Source: Ancylobacter polymorphus
GTDB taxonomy: Bacteria; Pseudomonadota; Alphaproteobacteria; Rhizobiales; Xanthobacteraceae
Direction of reading: 5' to 3'
NCBI RefSeq assembly: GCF_022836935.1
Contig: NZ_CP083239.1
Span: 2,308,001-2,372,000, forward strand
DNA: 64,000 nt
Shown piece after piece: positions 53,912 through 63,892 of the stretch (position 1 is the first letter of the stretch; every line of letters starts with the position of its first letter). The position numbers were made by a program, and so were the translations under genes. The notes under the pieces were generated by a model. That model ran no database searches and was not told the origin of the DNA. It worked only from the letters and a program-made list of their open reading frames with translations.

Positions 53912-54372
53912 CTCGTCTTCCGAACCATCGTTACCGCCTTTCCCCCGAAGGGAGAGACAAGGTCGATCCGCAACTCCGGCCCCGCGACACGCTTCCTGGC
54001 AGAGCCGGAAGCGGGCACAGGGCACCTTTTTCACTTGGCATTATATCGGTACGGTGACCGCCGGGGCAATATCGGGCGGAATAATCGTAACAGTTCCAAT
54101 CTGTGGGGGGTATGGCGCAGCCTTCCTACGTGCCCGCGCCGGAGGCGACCCTCTGCCGCTTTCCGGCGCAGCGGTGCAGGGGTATTGTCATAGGGATGAC
54201 ATTTTCGGCATCTCCGCAGGCGCCGGGCCGGCTTTGAGCGCGCGGGGCGCTGTGATAGGAAGCGCGCTGCGTCAGGTGGCCGGGCCGGAGAGTGCCCGCG
54301 CGTGCCGCATAAAACCGGCGGCTGCGGGCCGCTCAAGGCATGGAAACAGCAAGCGTGGGTAATACCGAGACG
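53912..54372. other. 461-bp divergent region of irr and the fabA operon
   Basis: No gene is visible. The irr side has a promoter (54040-54069) and a leader of about 120 bases. A short inverted repeat TGTCAT AGGG ATGACA lies at 54186-54201 on the fabA side. I did not find an Irr-box-like TTTAGAA dyad. Confidence 0.5.
54040..54069 (-). promoter_or_regulatory. promoter of irr
   Basis: On the minus strand TTGCCC (54064-54069), 18 bp, and TATAAT (54040-54045). The predicted start near 54033 leaves a leader of about 120 bases before the irr ATG. Confidence 0.6.
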
Positions 54373-54879
54373 ATGGTCGAGCGGCAGACGAGCTTCACTT
54401 ACGAGGAACTGCTCGCGTGCGGGCGCGGAGAGCTTTTCGGGCCGGGCAACGCGCAGCTTCCCGCTCCGCCCATGCTGATGTTCGACCGCATCACCGAGAT
54501 TTCCGAGGATGGCGGCCCCAATGGCAAGGGGCATGTGCGGGCCGAACTCGACATCAAGCCCGACCTCTGGTTCTTCGGCTGCCACTTCATCGGCGATCCG
54601 GTCATGCCCGGCTGCCTCGGCCTCGATGCGCTGTGGCAGCTGGTCGGCTTCCATCTCGGCTGGCTCGGTTCTCCCGGCCGCGGGCGGGCGCTGGGCGCGG
54701 GCGAGATCAAGTTCTCCGGTCAGGTGCTGCCCACGGTGAAGAAGGTCGTGTACGGCATCGACTTCAAGCGCGTGATGCGTTCCAAGCTGGTGCTCGGCAT
54801 TGCCGATGGCTGGTTGGAAGCCGATGGCGAGGTGATCTATCGCGCGAGCGACCTGAAGGTCGGCCTGTTCCAGTCCTGA
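54373..54879 (+). CDS. fabA: 3-hydroxydecanoyl-ACP dehydratase/isomerase
   Basis: FabA dehydrates beta-hydroxydecanoyl-ACP and isomerises the trans-2 bond to cis-3, which starts unsaturated fatty acid synthesis. The 168-residue product has the active-site segment [20 protein letters not shown] with His71 in the same position as in Escherichia coli FabA, and [11 protein letters not shown] near the start. That numbering favours the ATG at 54373; an ATG at 54340 would add 11 residues. First gene of fabA-fabB-fabI, divergent from irr. Confidence 0.96.
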   Translation: MVERQTSFTYEELLACGRGELFGPGNAQLPAPPMLMFDRITEISEDGGPNGKGHVRAELDIKPDLWFFGCHFIGDPVMPGCLGLDALWQLVGFHLGWLGSPGRGRALGAGEIKFSGQVLPTVKKVVYGIDFKRVMRSKLVLGIADGWLEADGEVIYRASDLKVGLFQS

Positions 54880-54962
54880 CCCCAGCGCCCTTGCGGCGCC
54901 ACCCGGGCGGGGCCATCTCGCCTGTCTCGATCCTCTCGCGTGCTTTGAAGGAAAGGAAGCCT

Positions 54963-56183
54963 ATGCGCCGTGTTGTTGTAACCGGAATGGGCATCGTCTC
55001 GTCCATAGGCAACTCCACCCAGGAGGTGCTGGCCTCCCTGCGCGAGGGCAAGAGCGGCATCCGCCGGGCCGACGCCTATGCCGAACTCGGCTTCCGCAGC
55101 CAGGTGCATGGCGCGCCCCAGCTCGACGCCAGCGAGGTGGTCGACCGCCGGGCCATGCGCTTCCACGGCGGCGGCACGGCGTGGAACCATGTCGCCATGG
55201 ATCAGGCGATCCGCGATGCGGGCCTCGAAGAGCACGAGATTTCCAACGAGCGCACCGGGCTCATCATGGGCTCGGGCGGGTCGTCCACCCGCACCATCGT
55301 CGAGGCGGCGGACATCACCCGCAAGAACACCAGCCCCAAGCGCGTCGGCCCCTTCGCCGTGCCGAAGGCGATGGGCTCGACCGCTTCCGCGACGCTTTCC
55401 ACCTGGTTCAAGATCAAGGGGCTGAGCTATTCGATCTCGGCCGCCTGCGCGACCACCAATATCTGCATCGGCAACGCCGCCGAGATGATCCAGTACGGCA
55501 AGCAGGACATCATGTTCGCCGGCGGCTGCGAGGATCTCGACTGGACGCTCTCCTGCCTGTTCGACGCCATGGGCGCCATGTCGTCGGATTATAATGACCG
55601 CCCGGCGGTCGCCTCGCGCCCCTATGACAAGAATCGCGACGGCTTTGTCATCTCCGGCGGCGCCGGCGTGCTGGTGCTGGAAGAGTTGGAGCATGCCAAG
55701 GCACGCGGCGCGCGCATCTATGCCGAGATCATCGGCTATGGCGCGACCTCGGACGGCGCCGACATGGTCGCCCCTTCCGGCGAGGGCGCGGCCCGCGCCA
55801 TGAAGCTGGCCCTCTCCGGCGTGAAGGGCGGCATCGACTATATCAACCCGCACGCCACCTCGACCCCCATCGGCGATCTCAAGGAGATCGAGGCGATCCG
55901 CGCCGTGTTCGGCGACAAGGCGCCGCCGATCTCGGCCACCAAGTCGCTCACCGGCCATTCGCAGGGCGCGACCGGCGTGCATGAGGCGATCTACTCCATC
56001 CTGATGATGCAGAACGGCTTCATCTCGGCGAGCGCCCATATTGACGAAATCGACCCGGCCTTCGCCGACATGCCGATCGTGCGCGAGCGCGTCGACAATG
56101 CGCGGCTGGAGCGGGTGCTTTCCAACGGCTTCGGCTTCGGCGGAGCCAATGCGGTGCTGGTGTTCCAGCATCCCGAGGCGTGA
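54963..56183 (+). CDS. fabB: 3-oxoacyl-ACP synthase I
   Basis: FabB elongates the cis-unsaturated acyl-ACP made by FabA. The 406-residue condensing enzyme has the nucleophile Cys162 in [24 protein letters not shown] and [11 protein letters not shown] with the two catalytic His, and [13 protein letters not shown] at the end. AAGGAAAGGAAGCCT precedes the ATG at 54963. It follows fabA after 83 bp and is followed by fabI, so the operon covers the unsaturated fatty acid branch plus the last reduction. Confidence 0.97.
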   Translation: MRRVVVTGMGIVSSIGNSTQEVLASLREGKSGIRRADAYAELGFRSQVHGAPQLDASEVVDRRAMRFHGGGTAWNHVAMDQAIRDAGLEEHEISNERTGLIMGSGGSSTRTIVEAADITRKNTSPKRVGPFAVPKAMGSTASATLSTWFKIKGLSYSISAACATTNICIGNAAEMIQYGKQDIMFAGGCEDLDWTLSCLFDAMGAMSSDYNDRPAVASRPYDKNRDGFVISGGAGVLVLEELEHAKARGARIYAEIIGYGATSDGADMVAPSGEGAARAMKLALSGVKGGIDYINPHATSTPIGDLKEIEAIRAVFGDKAPPISATKSLTGHSQGATGVHEAIYSILMMQNGFISASAHIDEIDPAFADMPIVRERVDNARLERVLSNGFGFGGANAVLVFQHPEA

Positions 56184-56214
56184 TCGAGGCGGCGGGGCGG
56201 AAGGAACCACAAGC

Positions 56215-57078
56215 ATGAGCCTGACGCAGGGCACTTCCCCTCAGGGCAACCTGATGCAGGGCAAACGCGGCCTCATCATGGGTGTCGCCAACGATCATTC
56301 CATCGCCTGGGGCATCGCCCGGACGCTGGCGGCGCAGGGGGCGGAACTCGCCTTCACCTATCAGGGCGAGGCGCTCGGGCGCCGCGTGAGGCCGCTGGCC
56401 GAGAGCCTCGGCAGCGACACGCTGCTCGCCTGCGATGTCGAGGATCTGGCTTCGGTCGACGCGGTGTTCGCGGCGCTGAAGGAGAAGTGGGGCAAGCTCG
56501 ACTTTCTCGTGCACGCCATCGGCTTTTCCGACAAGAACGAGCTGAAAGGCCTCTATGCCGACACCACGCGGGCGAACTTCACCCGCACCATGGTGATTTC
56601 CTGCTTCTCCTTCACCGAGCTCGCCAAGCGCGCGGCGCCGCTGATGACGGAAGGCGGTTCGCTCATCACGCTCACCTATGGTGGCTCGACGCGGGTGATG
56701 CCGAATTACAATGTGATGGGCGTGGCCAAGGCGGCGCTGGAGGCGAGCGTGCGCTACCTCGCCGCCGATTACGGGCCGCAGGGCGTGCGGGTGAACGCGA
56801 TTTCCGCCGGCCCGATCCGCACCTTGGCGGGCGCCGGCATCGCCGATGCCCGGCTGATGTTCAACTATCAGAAGCGCCACGCCCCGCTGCGCCGCACCGT
56901 CTCCATCGACGAGGTCGGCGGCGCCGCTCTGTACCTGCTCTCGGACCTTTCGACCGGCGTGACCGGCGAGGTGCATTTCGTCGATTCCGGCTACAACATC
57001 ATCTCGATGCCGCACCCGGACGCGCTGAAGACCATTGAGGACGCCGTCGAGCGTGCGACCGGCGAGGCCGCCGAGTAG
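56215..57078 (+). CDS. fabI: enoyl-ACP reductase (NADH)
   Basis: FabI reduces the trans-2-enoyl-ACP in each elongation cycle and is the target of triclosan. The 287-residue product shows GLIMGVANDHSIAWGIARTL, the catalytic Tyr-x6-Lys in PNYNVMGVAKAALEASVR, and the late VDSGYNIISMP. The ATG at 56215 follows GGAAGGAACCACAAGC. It is 31 bp downstream of fabB and ends the operon at a terminator. Confidence 0.97.
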   Translation: MSLTQGTSPQGNLMQGKRGLIMGVANDHSIAWGIARTLAAQGAELAFTYQGEALGRRVRPLAESLGSDTLLACDVEDLASVDAVFAALKEKWGKLDFLVHAIGFSDKNELKGLYADTTRANFTRTMVISCFSFTELAKRAAPLMTEGGSLITLTYGGSTRVMPNYNVMGVAKAALEASVRYLAADYGPQGVRVNAISAGPIRTLAGAGIADARLMFNYQKRHAPLRRTVSIDEVGGAALYLLSDLSTGVTGEVHFVDSGYNIISMPHPDALKTIEDAVERATGEAAE

Positions 57079-57102
57079 GGGCCTTATAGCTCTATATGAG
57101 AC

Positions 57103-57136
57103 AAGGCCCGGTCCTGCGCCGGGCCTTTGCTTTTTC
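57103..57136. terminator. bidirectional terminator between fabI and pheA
   Basis: AAGGCCCGG TCCTGCG CCGGGCCTT followed by TGCTTTTT lies between convergent genes; it overlaps the pheA stop. Confidence 0.8.
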
Positions 57137-57986
57137 AGGCCCGCAGCGCCACGCGGTAGGGGTGGGCGGGATAGACGCCGAGAATGCGCACTTCCTTGGA
57201 GAAGAACGACAGTTCCTCCAGCGCCAGCTTGAGATTGGCGTCCTCGGGGTGGCCATCGACATCGGCATAGAACTGGGTGGCGAAGAACTCGCCGTCGAGC
57301 TGGTAGGATTCCAGCTTGGTCATGTTCACGCCATTGGTGGCGAAGCCGCCCATCGCCTTGTACAGCGCCGCCGGCACGTTGCGCACCCGGAACACGAAGG
57401 TGGTGACGGTCGGTCCGTTATTGGCCGGCGCCCAGTCGCCATCCTTGGCGAGGATGACGAAGCGGGTTGTGTTGTGCGCCTCGTCCTCGATGTTCTCGGC
57501 GATGATATCCAGCCCGTAGATCTCCGCCGCGAGGCGGGAGGCGATGGCGGCGCGGCTCGGGTCCTGCGCTTCCGCCACCAGCCGGGCCGAGCCGGCGGTG
57601 TCGGCGCCGACAATGGCCTTCAGCCCGAGCTTGCGGATGATGTTGCGGCATTGGCCGAGCGCCATCACATGGCTCTCCGCCGACTTGACCGTCGCCAGCG
57701 TGGCGCCGGGAACGGCCATAAGCTGATGGGAGAGCGGCAGGAAGAACTCGCCGATGATGGTGAGGCCGGACGTCGGCATCAGGTGGTGAATATCCGCCAC
57801 CCGCCCGGCGACCGAATTCTCGATCGGGATCATGCCGAGATCGGCCTCGCCATTCTGCAGCGCAGCGAAAGCGTCCTCGAAGGTGGCGCAGGGCACGGCC
57901 TCGTGGGTGGGATAGACCTCGCGGCAGGCGATATGCGAGTTCGCGCCCGGCTCGCCCTGGAAGACGATGGTGCGGCGGGTCGTCAT
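57135..57986 (-). CDS. pheA: prephenate dehydratase
   Basis: The enzyme converts prephenate to phenylpyruvate in phenylalanine synthesis. The 283-residue product has the catalytic block AFAALQNGEADLGMIPIENS, the TRF motif EAHNTTRFVILAKDG and a C-terminal ACT domain (about 195-275; FVFRVRNVPAALYKAMGGFA, NMTKLESY) for phenylalanine feedback. There is no chorismate mutase domain, as usual in this group. The ATG at 57986 follows AAGGACGCTGCC; a GTG at 58001 would overlap the kdsB stop by four bases. It lies 11 bp downstream of kdsB. Confidence 0.95.
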   Translation of the reverse strand: MTTRRTIVFQGEPGANSHIACREVYPTHEAVPCATFEDAFAALQNGEADLGMIPIENSVAGRVADIHHLMPTSGLTIIGEFFLPLSHQLMAVPGATLATVKSAESHVMALGQCRNIIRKLGLKAIVGADTAGSARLVAEAQDPSRAAIASRLAAEIYGLDIIAENIEDEAHNTTRFVILAKDGDWAPANNGPTVTTFVFRVRNVPAALYKAMGGFATNGVNMTKLESYQLDGEFFATQFYADVDGHPEDANLKLALEELSFFSKEVRILGVYPAHPYRVALRA

Positions 57987-57997
57987 GGCAGCGTCCT

Positions 57998-58744
57998 TCA
58001 CGTTGATTCGCGCGCGAGCATGAGGCGCGCCTTTTCGAGATCGTCCGGCGTGTCGACACCGAGCGGCACGGTGTCGACGATGGCGACATCGATCCGCATG
58101 CCGGCTTCCAGCGCGCGCAGTTGCTCCAGCTTCTCGCGGCTCTCCAGCGCGGAGGGCGGCAGGGCGACGAAGCGCTCAAGGGCGCGGCGCCGATAGGCAT
58201 AGAGGCCGATATGGTGGAACAGCGGACCCTCGCCATAGGGGGCGGTGGCGCGGGTGAAATAGAGGGCGCGCAGCCGTGTGGCGCTGAGCGGGCTGCCCAC
58301 CGCCTTCACCACATTCGGGTTGGTGCGTTCGCCCGCTTCGGTGATCTCGGCGGCCAGCGTGCCGATATCCACAGCCGGATCGTCGAGCAGGTCGAGCGCG
58401 GCACGGATGAGCGCGGGGTCGATGGTCGGCAGGTCGCCCTGCACATTGACGATGCGGGCCACCCGGCCTGCCGGATCGATGCGCCCGAGCGCCTCGAAGA
58501 TTCGGTCCGAGCCGCTGGCATGGTCGGCGCGGGTCATCGCCACTTCGAAGCCGGCCTTCTCCACGGCGGCGCGCACGCCCTCATCGTCGGTCGCCACCAC
58601 CACGCGGCCGATCTGCGCCGCGGCGGAACGCCGCGCCACCTCGACGATCATCGGGCGGCCACCGAGATCGGCGAGCGGCTTTCCCGGCAGCCGGGTCGAA
58701 GCCATGCGGGCTGGAATAAGAATAACTGTGTCCTGCGAGGACAT
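57998..58744 (-). CDS. kdsB: 3-deoxy-manno-octulosonate cytidylyltransferase
   Basis: KdsB activates Kdo to CMP-Kdo for lipopolysaccharide core synthesis. The 248-residue product has [65 protein letters not shown] and [20 protein letters not shown] with the [10 protein letters not shown] that follows, all KdsB hallmarks. It sits upstream of pheA on the same strand, and the two are probably cotranscribed. It is divergent from the cytochrome gene. Confidence 0.96.
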   Translation of the reverse strand: MSSQDTVILIPARMASTRLPGKPLADLGGRPMIVEVARRSAAAQIGRVVVATDDEGVRAAVEKAGFEVAMTRADHASGSDRIFEALGRIDPAGRVARIVNVQGDLPTIDPALIRAALDLLDDPAVDIGTLAAEITEAGERTNPNVVKAVGSPLSATRLRALYFTRATAPYGEGPLFHHIGLYAYRRRALERFVALPPSALESREKLEQLRALEAGMRIDVAIVDTVPLGVDTPDDLEKARLMLAREST

Positions 58745-58961
58745 TCGGGAGCCCCGTCATCGTGCTGGAAGGTGCCGGCGCCCCTCTCAGAGTGGCGAAA
58801 CGTAGCACCGCAGCGCGCTTATACGGGTTGCACGTCAACCGTCAAAATGATTAGTTCCCGCGCGCCATTGGCGGTCGCAAGCGAGCGCTGATACATTGCG
58901 CGCGGGGTATCGGCGGACCAGCCGGATGGTCGCGGTGCCGGGTGAGGGAGCGAATATTTCG

Positions 58962-59768
58962 ATGGACAGCTTCGAGCTGAACAAGGTTGCTGGTGCGGTC
59001 CTGGGCGTGCTCACGTTCACGCTCGGTCTGAATGTGTTCGCCGACATTCTGTTCTCCAGCCACGGGCCTGAGAAGGCCGGCTACGAGATCGCCGTGCAGG
59101 AGGAAATGACCGGCGAGGCGCAGGCCGCGCCGGCCGCGGTTCCGCTCGCGCAGCTGCTCGCCGCCGCCAGCCCGGAGAAGGGCGAGGCCCAGGCCAAGAA
59201 GTGCGCCGCCTGCCACAATTTCGTGGAAGGCGCCGGCGCCAAGGTCGGCCCGGATCTCTATGGCATCGTCGGCCGCCCGGTCGGTGGCGTCGAGGGCTTC
59301 GCCTATTCCGCGGCGATGAAGGCCCATGGCGGCAACTGGACGTTCCAGGACCTCAGCGACTTCATCAAGAATCCGAAGGCCGACATTCCCGGCACGGCGA
59401 TGGGCTTTGCCGGTATCGCCAAGGACACCGATCGCGCCGACCTGATCGCCTATCTCAACACGCTCTCGCACAGCCCGCTGCCGCTGCCCTCGCCGGAAGC
59501 GACTCCTGCCGCTGCCGAGCCCGCCGCCACCCAGCCGGCTTCCGGCGAGACGGGCGGCAACGTGCCGCCGCCCGCTGGCTCCGCCGCGCCGGCGACCACC
59601 GTTCCCGCGCCCGCCACTCCGGCGCCTGAGGCGACCCCGGCTCCGGCCGCTCCGGCCCCGGCTGCTCCTGCACCCGAAGCGGCCCCTGCGCCCGCGGCTC
59701 CGGCGGCCCCCGCTCCGGCGGAAACGGCTCCGGCCCAGCCCGCTCCGGCGGCGCCGGCCACGCCCTGA
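58962..59768 (+). CDS. membrane-anchored c-type cytochrome (CycM type) with long Ala/Pro tail
   Basis: The product is 268 residues from the ATG at 58962. An uncleaved N-terminal anchor (about residues 9-29) puts the heme domain in the periplasm. The heme motif CAACH is at residues 81-85, and the likely Met ligand is Met147 in GTAMGFAG. CycM relatives carry electrons from the bc1 complex to a terminal aa3 oxidase and end about 180 residues in. Here a low-complexity Ala/Pro/Glu/Thr tail of about 95 residues is added after residue 173. GAGGGAGC lies 13 bases before the ATG, slightly far. Confidence 0.9.
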   Translation: MDSFELNKVAGAVLGVLTFTLGLNVFADILFSSHGPEKAGYEIAVQEEMTGEAQAAPAAVPLAQLLAAASPEKGEAQAKKCAACHNFVEGAGAKVGPDLYGIVGRPVGGVEGFAYSAAMKAHGGNWTFQDLSDFIKNPKADIPGTAMGFAGIAKDTDRADLIAYLNTLSHSPLPLPSPEATPAAAEPAATQPASGETGGNVPPPAGSAAPATTVPAPATPAPEATPAPAAPAPAAPAPEAAPAPAAPAAPAPAETAPAQPAPAAPATP

Positions 59769-59807
59769 GGCGTGCGCCCCACGGGGCGCGGCTTTCACGA
59801 TCACGTC

Positions 59808-59841
59808 AGGCCGGCGGCGCTTTGCGTCGCCGGCCTTATTC
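59808..59841 (+). terminator. terminator of the cytochrome gene
   Basis: AGGCCGGCGGCG CTTTGCG TCGCCGGCCTT followed by ATTCTTTT lies about 40 bp past the stop. Confidence 0.75.
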
Positions 59842-59941
59842 TTTTCCGGACTGACCTCTTCTTATTCGACGCCACTGTCCATAATCCGTCGCGAGGACCC
59901 GAACGGTCCCGCCTTCCGACGTGCCAGAGGGATGAAAGCGC

Positions 59942-61885
59942 ATGATCCGTCTCCACCGCCCCGACCGCCCCGCCGCCCCCGGCTGGCGTCCTCCGGCATG
60001 GAGCGGGACGATGACCCGGTCGCTCGCCGTCGCCCTTCTCGGCATCGGTCTCGCCGGTCCGGCGCTGGCGCAGGAGGCGGCACCTGCCGCCCCCGCCACA
60101 TCGACGGCAAGTGCCGGCGAGTGGAAGCACGGCCTCTCCCTGATGGGCGAGCCGAAATACCCGGCCGACTTCAAGCATTTCGACTATGTGAACCCCGACG
60201 CGCCGAAGACTGGCCTCGTGAGGCAGTCCGTCGACGGCACCTTCGATTCGCTGAACGACATCATTCCACGTGGCGCGGCGGCGGCTGGGCTGCACCTCAT
60301 CTACGACACGCTGATGAGCCCGGCCTCTGACGAGGTGGCCACGGAATACGGCCTGATCGCCGAGAGTGTGCGCTATCCCGCTGACTTCTCGTCCGTCACC
60401 TATCGCCTGCGCCCGGAGGCGAAATGGCATGACGGCCAGCCGATCACCGCCGAGGATGTGGTGTGGTCGTTCGAGCAGATGACCAAGAACAACCCCCGCC
60501 AAGCCTATTACTACAGCCATGTGAAGGGCGCCGCCGTTACCGGCGAGCGTGAGGTGACCTTCACCTTCGATCAGGCGGGCAACCGTGAACTGCCGCAGAT
60601 CGTCGGCCAGCTGCGCATCATGCCCAAGCACTGGTGGACGGCGAATGGTCCGGACGGCAAGCCGCGCGACATCAGCCAGGGCACGCTGGAAGTGCCGCTC
60701 GGCTCGGGCCCCTATAAGGTCAAGCAGGTGCAGCCGGGCCGTTCCATCTCCTTCGAGCGCGTGCCGGATTATTGGGGCAAGGACCTGCCGGTGAATATCG
60801 GTACCAATAATTTCGCCGAGCAGCGCTACGAGTATTTCCGCGATTCAACGGTGGAACTCGAAGCCTTCAAGGGCGACCAATATGATTTCCGCATCGAGTC
60901 CTCGGCCAAGGACTGGGCCACTGCCTATAATTTTCCGGCGGTGAAGGAAGGCAAGGTCATCCTCGAGGAGTTCCCCAACCGTTCCTTCGGTTCGATGCAG
61001 GCCTTCATCCCCAATCTGCGGCGCGAGAAGTTCCAGGACCAGCGGGTGCGGCGGGCGCTGAACTTTGCGCTCGATTTCGAGGGCATGAACCGCACGTTGT
61101 TCTTCGGTCAGTACAAGCGCACCTCGAGCTATTTCCAGAACACCGAGCTCGCCTCTTCGGGCCTGCCGACAGGCAAGGAGCTGGAGATTCTGGAGAGCGT
61201 CCGCGACAAGATCCCTGAAAGCGTCTTCACCAAGCCTTATGAGAACCCGCCCTCGGGCAGCGAGGGTATTCGCCGCTCCAATCTGCGCGAGGCGGCGCAG
61301 CTTCTGCGTGCGGCCGGCTATGACGTGAAGGACGGCAAGCTGGTGAACGCCAAGGGCGAGCCCTTCACGCTTGAGATTCTGATCGGCAACCCGGCCTTCG
61401 AGCGCGTCGCCCTGTTCTACAAGCCGTCGCTGGAACGGCTCGGGATCACCGTCACCGTCCGTCAGGTCGATTCCTCCCAATACATCAACCGCCTGCGTGC
61501 CCGCGACTACGACATGATCATCGCCGGCTGGGGACAGTCGCTCTCGCCCGGCAATGAGCAGCGCGACTTCTGGGGTTCCAGCGCCGCTGACCGTGCGGGA
61601 TCGGGCAACCATGCCGGCATCAAGGACCCCGGCATCGACGCCCTGATCGAGAAGGTGATTTACGCCAAGGACCGCGAGGAACTCGTCGCCGCGACCCATG
61701 CGCTCGACCGGGTGCTGCTGGCGCATGACTATGTGATCCCGAGCTGGACCTACCCCAACACCCGCACAGCACGCTGGAACCGCTTCAGCCATCCCGAGAA
61801 GATGCCGGAATATGGCGGCGACGCCTTCCCGGCCATCTGGTGGTGGGACGCGGAGAAGGCGGCCAAGACCGGGGCGGCACGATGA
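59942..61885 (+). CDS. ABC transporter extracellular solute-binding protein, family 5 (YejA type), first copy
   Basis: The product is 647 residues from the ATG at 59942; an ATG at 60011 (MTRSLAVALLGIG) would give a more compact signal peptide ending PALAQ. The mature part is a family 5 binding protein: HGLSLMGEPKYPADFKHFDY, AESVRYPADFSSVTYRLRPE, WHDGQPITAEDVVWSFEQM, LPVNIGTNNFAEQRYEYFRD. This segment set fits the YejA subgroup that imports microcin C-like peptides or oligopeptides. Its stop overlaps the start of the second binding protein gene (ATGA). Confidence 0.92.
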   Translation: MIRLHRPDRPAAPGWRPPAWSGTMTRSLAVALLGIGLAGPALAQEAAPAAPATSTASAGEWKHGLSLMGEPKYPADFKHFDYVNPDAPKTGLVRQSVDGTFDSLNDIIPRGAAAAGLHLIYDTLMSPASDEVATEYGLIAESVRYPADFSSVTYRLRPEAKWHDGQPITAEDVVWSFEQMTKNNPRQAYYYSHVKGAAVTGEREVTFTFDQAGNRELPQIVGQLRIMPKHWWTANGPDGKPRDISQGTLEVPLGSGPYKVKQVQPGRSISFERVPDYWGKDLPVNIGTNNFAEQRYEYFRDSTVELEAFKGDQYDFRIESSAKDWATAYNFPAVKEGKVILEEFPNRSFGSMQAFIPNLRREKFQDQRVRRALNFALDFEGMNRTLFFGQYKRTSSYFQNTELASSGLPTGKELEILESVRDKIPESVFTKPYENPPSGSEGIRRSNLREAAQLLRAAGYDVKDGKLVNAKGEPFTLEILIGNPAFERVALFYKPSLERLGITVTVRQVDSSQYINRLRARDYDMIIAGWGQSLSPGNEQRDFWGSSAADRAGSGNHAGIKDPGIDALIEKVIYAKDREELVAATHALDRVLLAHDYVIPSWTYPNTRTARWNRFSHPEKMPEYGGDAFPAIWWWDAEKAAKTGAAR

Positions 61886-63795
61886 GCGGGCTGCTGTCGG
61901 CCCCGCTCTCCCGCCGTGCTCTGATGGCGCTGGCGGCCGGTACCGTAGCCTTGCCCTGGCTCGGCCGCCGCGCCGTGGCGCAGCCGGCGCCCGGCGCGCC
62001 CAGTGCCGCACCGGCCGCGGCTCTCGGGCCGGAGCGCCACGGCCTCTCCATTTTCGGCGATCTGAAATACCCCGCCGATTTCGCCCATTTCGACTATGTC
62101 GATCCGGCGTCTCCGAAGGGCGGCACCTTCTCGCAAATCGGCCCCACCATCGCCTTCAACCAGTCGTTCCAGACCTTCAACACGCTGAACGGCTACATCC
62201 TCAAGGGCGATGCCGCGCAGGGCGTCGAACTGCTCTTCGACACGCTGATGACGCGCGCCTATGACGAGCCGGACGCGCTGTACGGGCTGGTGGCGCAGAG
62301 TGTCTCCGTGTCGGAGGACGGTACGCTCTACCGCTTCCGCCTGCGCCCGCAGGCGCGCTTCCATGACGGCTCGAAGCTCACCGCCGAGGATGTCGCCTTC
62401 TCGCTCACCCTGTTGAAGGAAAAGGGCCATCCCGTCATCGCGCAGAATCTGCGTGATCTCGTGAGCGCGCAGGCGGAGGGCGAGGAGGTCGCCGTGCTGC
62501 GCTTCGCGCCGACGCGGGCGCGCGACGTGCCGCTGTTCGCGGCCTCGCTGCCGATCTTCTCCAAGGCCTATTACAGCGCCCGTCCCTTCGACGCGAGCAC
62601 GCTGGACGTGCCGCTCGGTTCCGGCCCTTATCGCGTGGGTCCGTTCGAGGTCGGCCGTTACATCGAATATCGCCGCGACCCCGCCTATTGGGGCAACGGG
62701 CTGCCGGTGAATATCGGTGTGAACAATTTCGACGTACTGCGCTACGAGTATTTCCGCGACCGCGAGGTCGGCTTCGAGGCGTTCAAGGCGCGGGCCTATC
62801 TGTTCCGGCAGGAATTCACCGCCCGAAGCTGGGCCACGGGCTATAATTTCCCGGCGCTGAACGAGGGCAAGGTGAAGCGCGAGATCCTGCCCGATCGCAC
62901 GCCCTCCGGGGCGCAGGGCTGGTTTCTCAATCTGCGCCGGCCGAAATTCGCCGATCCGCGCGTGCGCGAGGCGCTATCCTACGCCTTCGATTTCGAGTGG
63001 ACCAACAAGAACCTGATGTTCGATGCCTATAAGCGCACGACATCCTTTTTCGAGAATTCCGACCTCGAAGCGGAAGGCCCGGCCGGGCCGGACGAACTCG
63101 CGCTGATCGAGCGTATCGCCGGCCGGCTCACCCCGGAAGACATCGCCGTGCTCAAGGCGCCCCCCTGGAGCCCGCCGGTCTCCGATGGCTCCGGCCAGGA
63201 CCGCGCTTTGCTGCGCAAGGCTACGCAGCTGCTGCGCGAGGCGGGATGGGTCATCAAGGATGGCCGCCTCGTCGACCCACAGGGAAACGGGCTTTCCATC
63301 GAGTTCCTCGACGACGAGAACGGGCTGGAACGCCACACCGCGCCCTTCATCAAAAACCTCAAGCTGCTCGGTATCGAGGCACATTTCCGCCTGGTCGACT
63401 CGCCGCAATATCAGCGCCGGCTCAACGATTTCGACTTCGACACCACGGTGCGGCGCTTCTCCGTCTCCACCGTACCGGGCGAATCGCTGCGCAATTATTT
63501 CGGCTCGGCGGCGGCCTCCATTCCGGGCTCCAACAACCTCTCCGGCATCGCCGATCCGGTGGTTGATCTTTTGATCGAGGAGGTGATCGCGGCGCCGACG
63601 CGCGACCAGCTGCGCACCGCCTGCCGCGTGCTCGACCGTCGCCTGCGGGCCGGGCGCTACTGGGTGCCGCAATGGTACTCGGCCGAGTTCCGCATCGCCT
63701 TCTGGGACGAGTTCGGCTGGCCGAGCGCGCCGCGCCCCACCTATGCCCGCGCCATACCGGACATCTGGTCGCCGCGCACGCGCTCGGCGGGGTGA
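61882..63795 (+). CDS. ABC transporter extracellular solute-binding protein, family 5 (YejA type), second copy
   Basis: The 637-residue product has a Tat-like signal (LSRRALMALAAGTVALPW) and the same order of blocks as the first copy: HGLSIFGDLKYPADFAHFDY, FRLRPQARFHDGSKLTAEDV, PVNIGVNNFDVLRYEYFRD, and RSWATGYNFPALNEGKVKRE. It is clearly paralogous to its neighbour but differs in signal type and in the ligand-region segments. The four-base overlap with the first gene implies coupled translation. The gene for a permease starts 97 bp further on. Confidence 0.92.
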   Translation: MSGLLSAPLSRRALMALAAGTVALPWLGRRAVAQPAPGAPSAAPAAALGPERHGLSIFGDLKYPADFAHFDYVDPASPKGGTFSQIGPTIAFNQSFQTFNTLNGYILKGDAAQGVELLFDTLMTRAYDEPDALYGLVAQSVSVSEDGTLYRFRLRPQARFHDGSKLTAEDVAFSLTLLKEKGHPVIAQNLRDLVSAQAEGEEVAVLRFAPTRARDVPLFAASLPIFSKAYYSARPFDASTLDVPLGSGPYRVGPFEVGRYIEYRRDPAYWGNGLPVNIGVNNFDVLRYEYFRDREVGFEAFKARAYLFRQEFTARSWATGYNFPALNEGKVKREILPDRTPSGAQGWFLNLRRPKFADPRVREALSYAFDFEWTNKNLMFDAYKRTTSFFENSDLEAEGPAGPDELALIERIAGRLTPEDIAVLKAPPWSPPVSDGSGQDRALLRKATQLLREAGWVIKDGRLVDPQGNGLSIEFLDDENGLERHTAPFIKNLKLLGIEAHFRLVDSPQYQRRLNDFDFDTTVRRFSVSTVPGESLRNYFGSAAASIPGSNNLSGIADPVVDLLIEEVIAAPTRDQLRTACRVLDRRLRAGRYWVPQWYSAEFRIAFWDEFGWPSAPRPTYARAIPDIWSPRTRSAG

Positions 63796-63892
63796 AGCCG
63801 GCGGCGCCGTTGTCGCGCATGAACGGACGTTAAGTTGACGCGGCCCCGGCCGCCCGCCACCTTGAACCCGCCTCGCGGAGAAACCCGACCGA

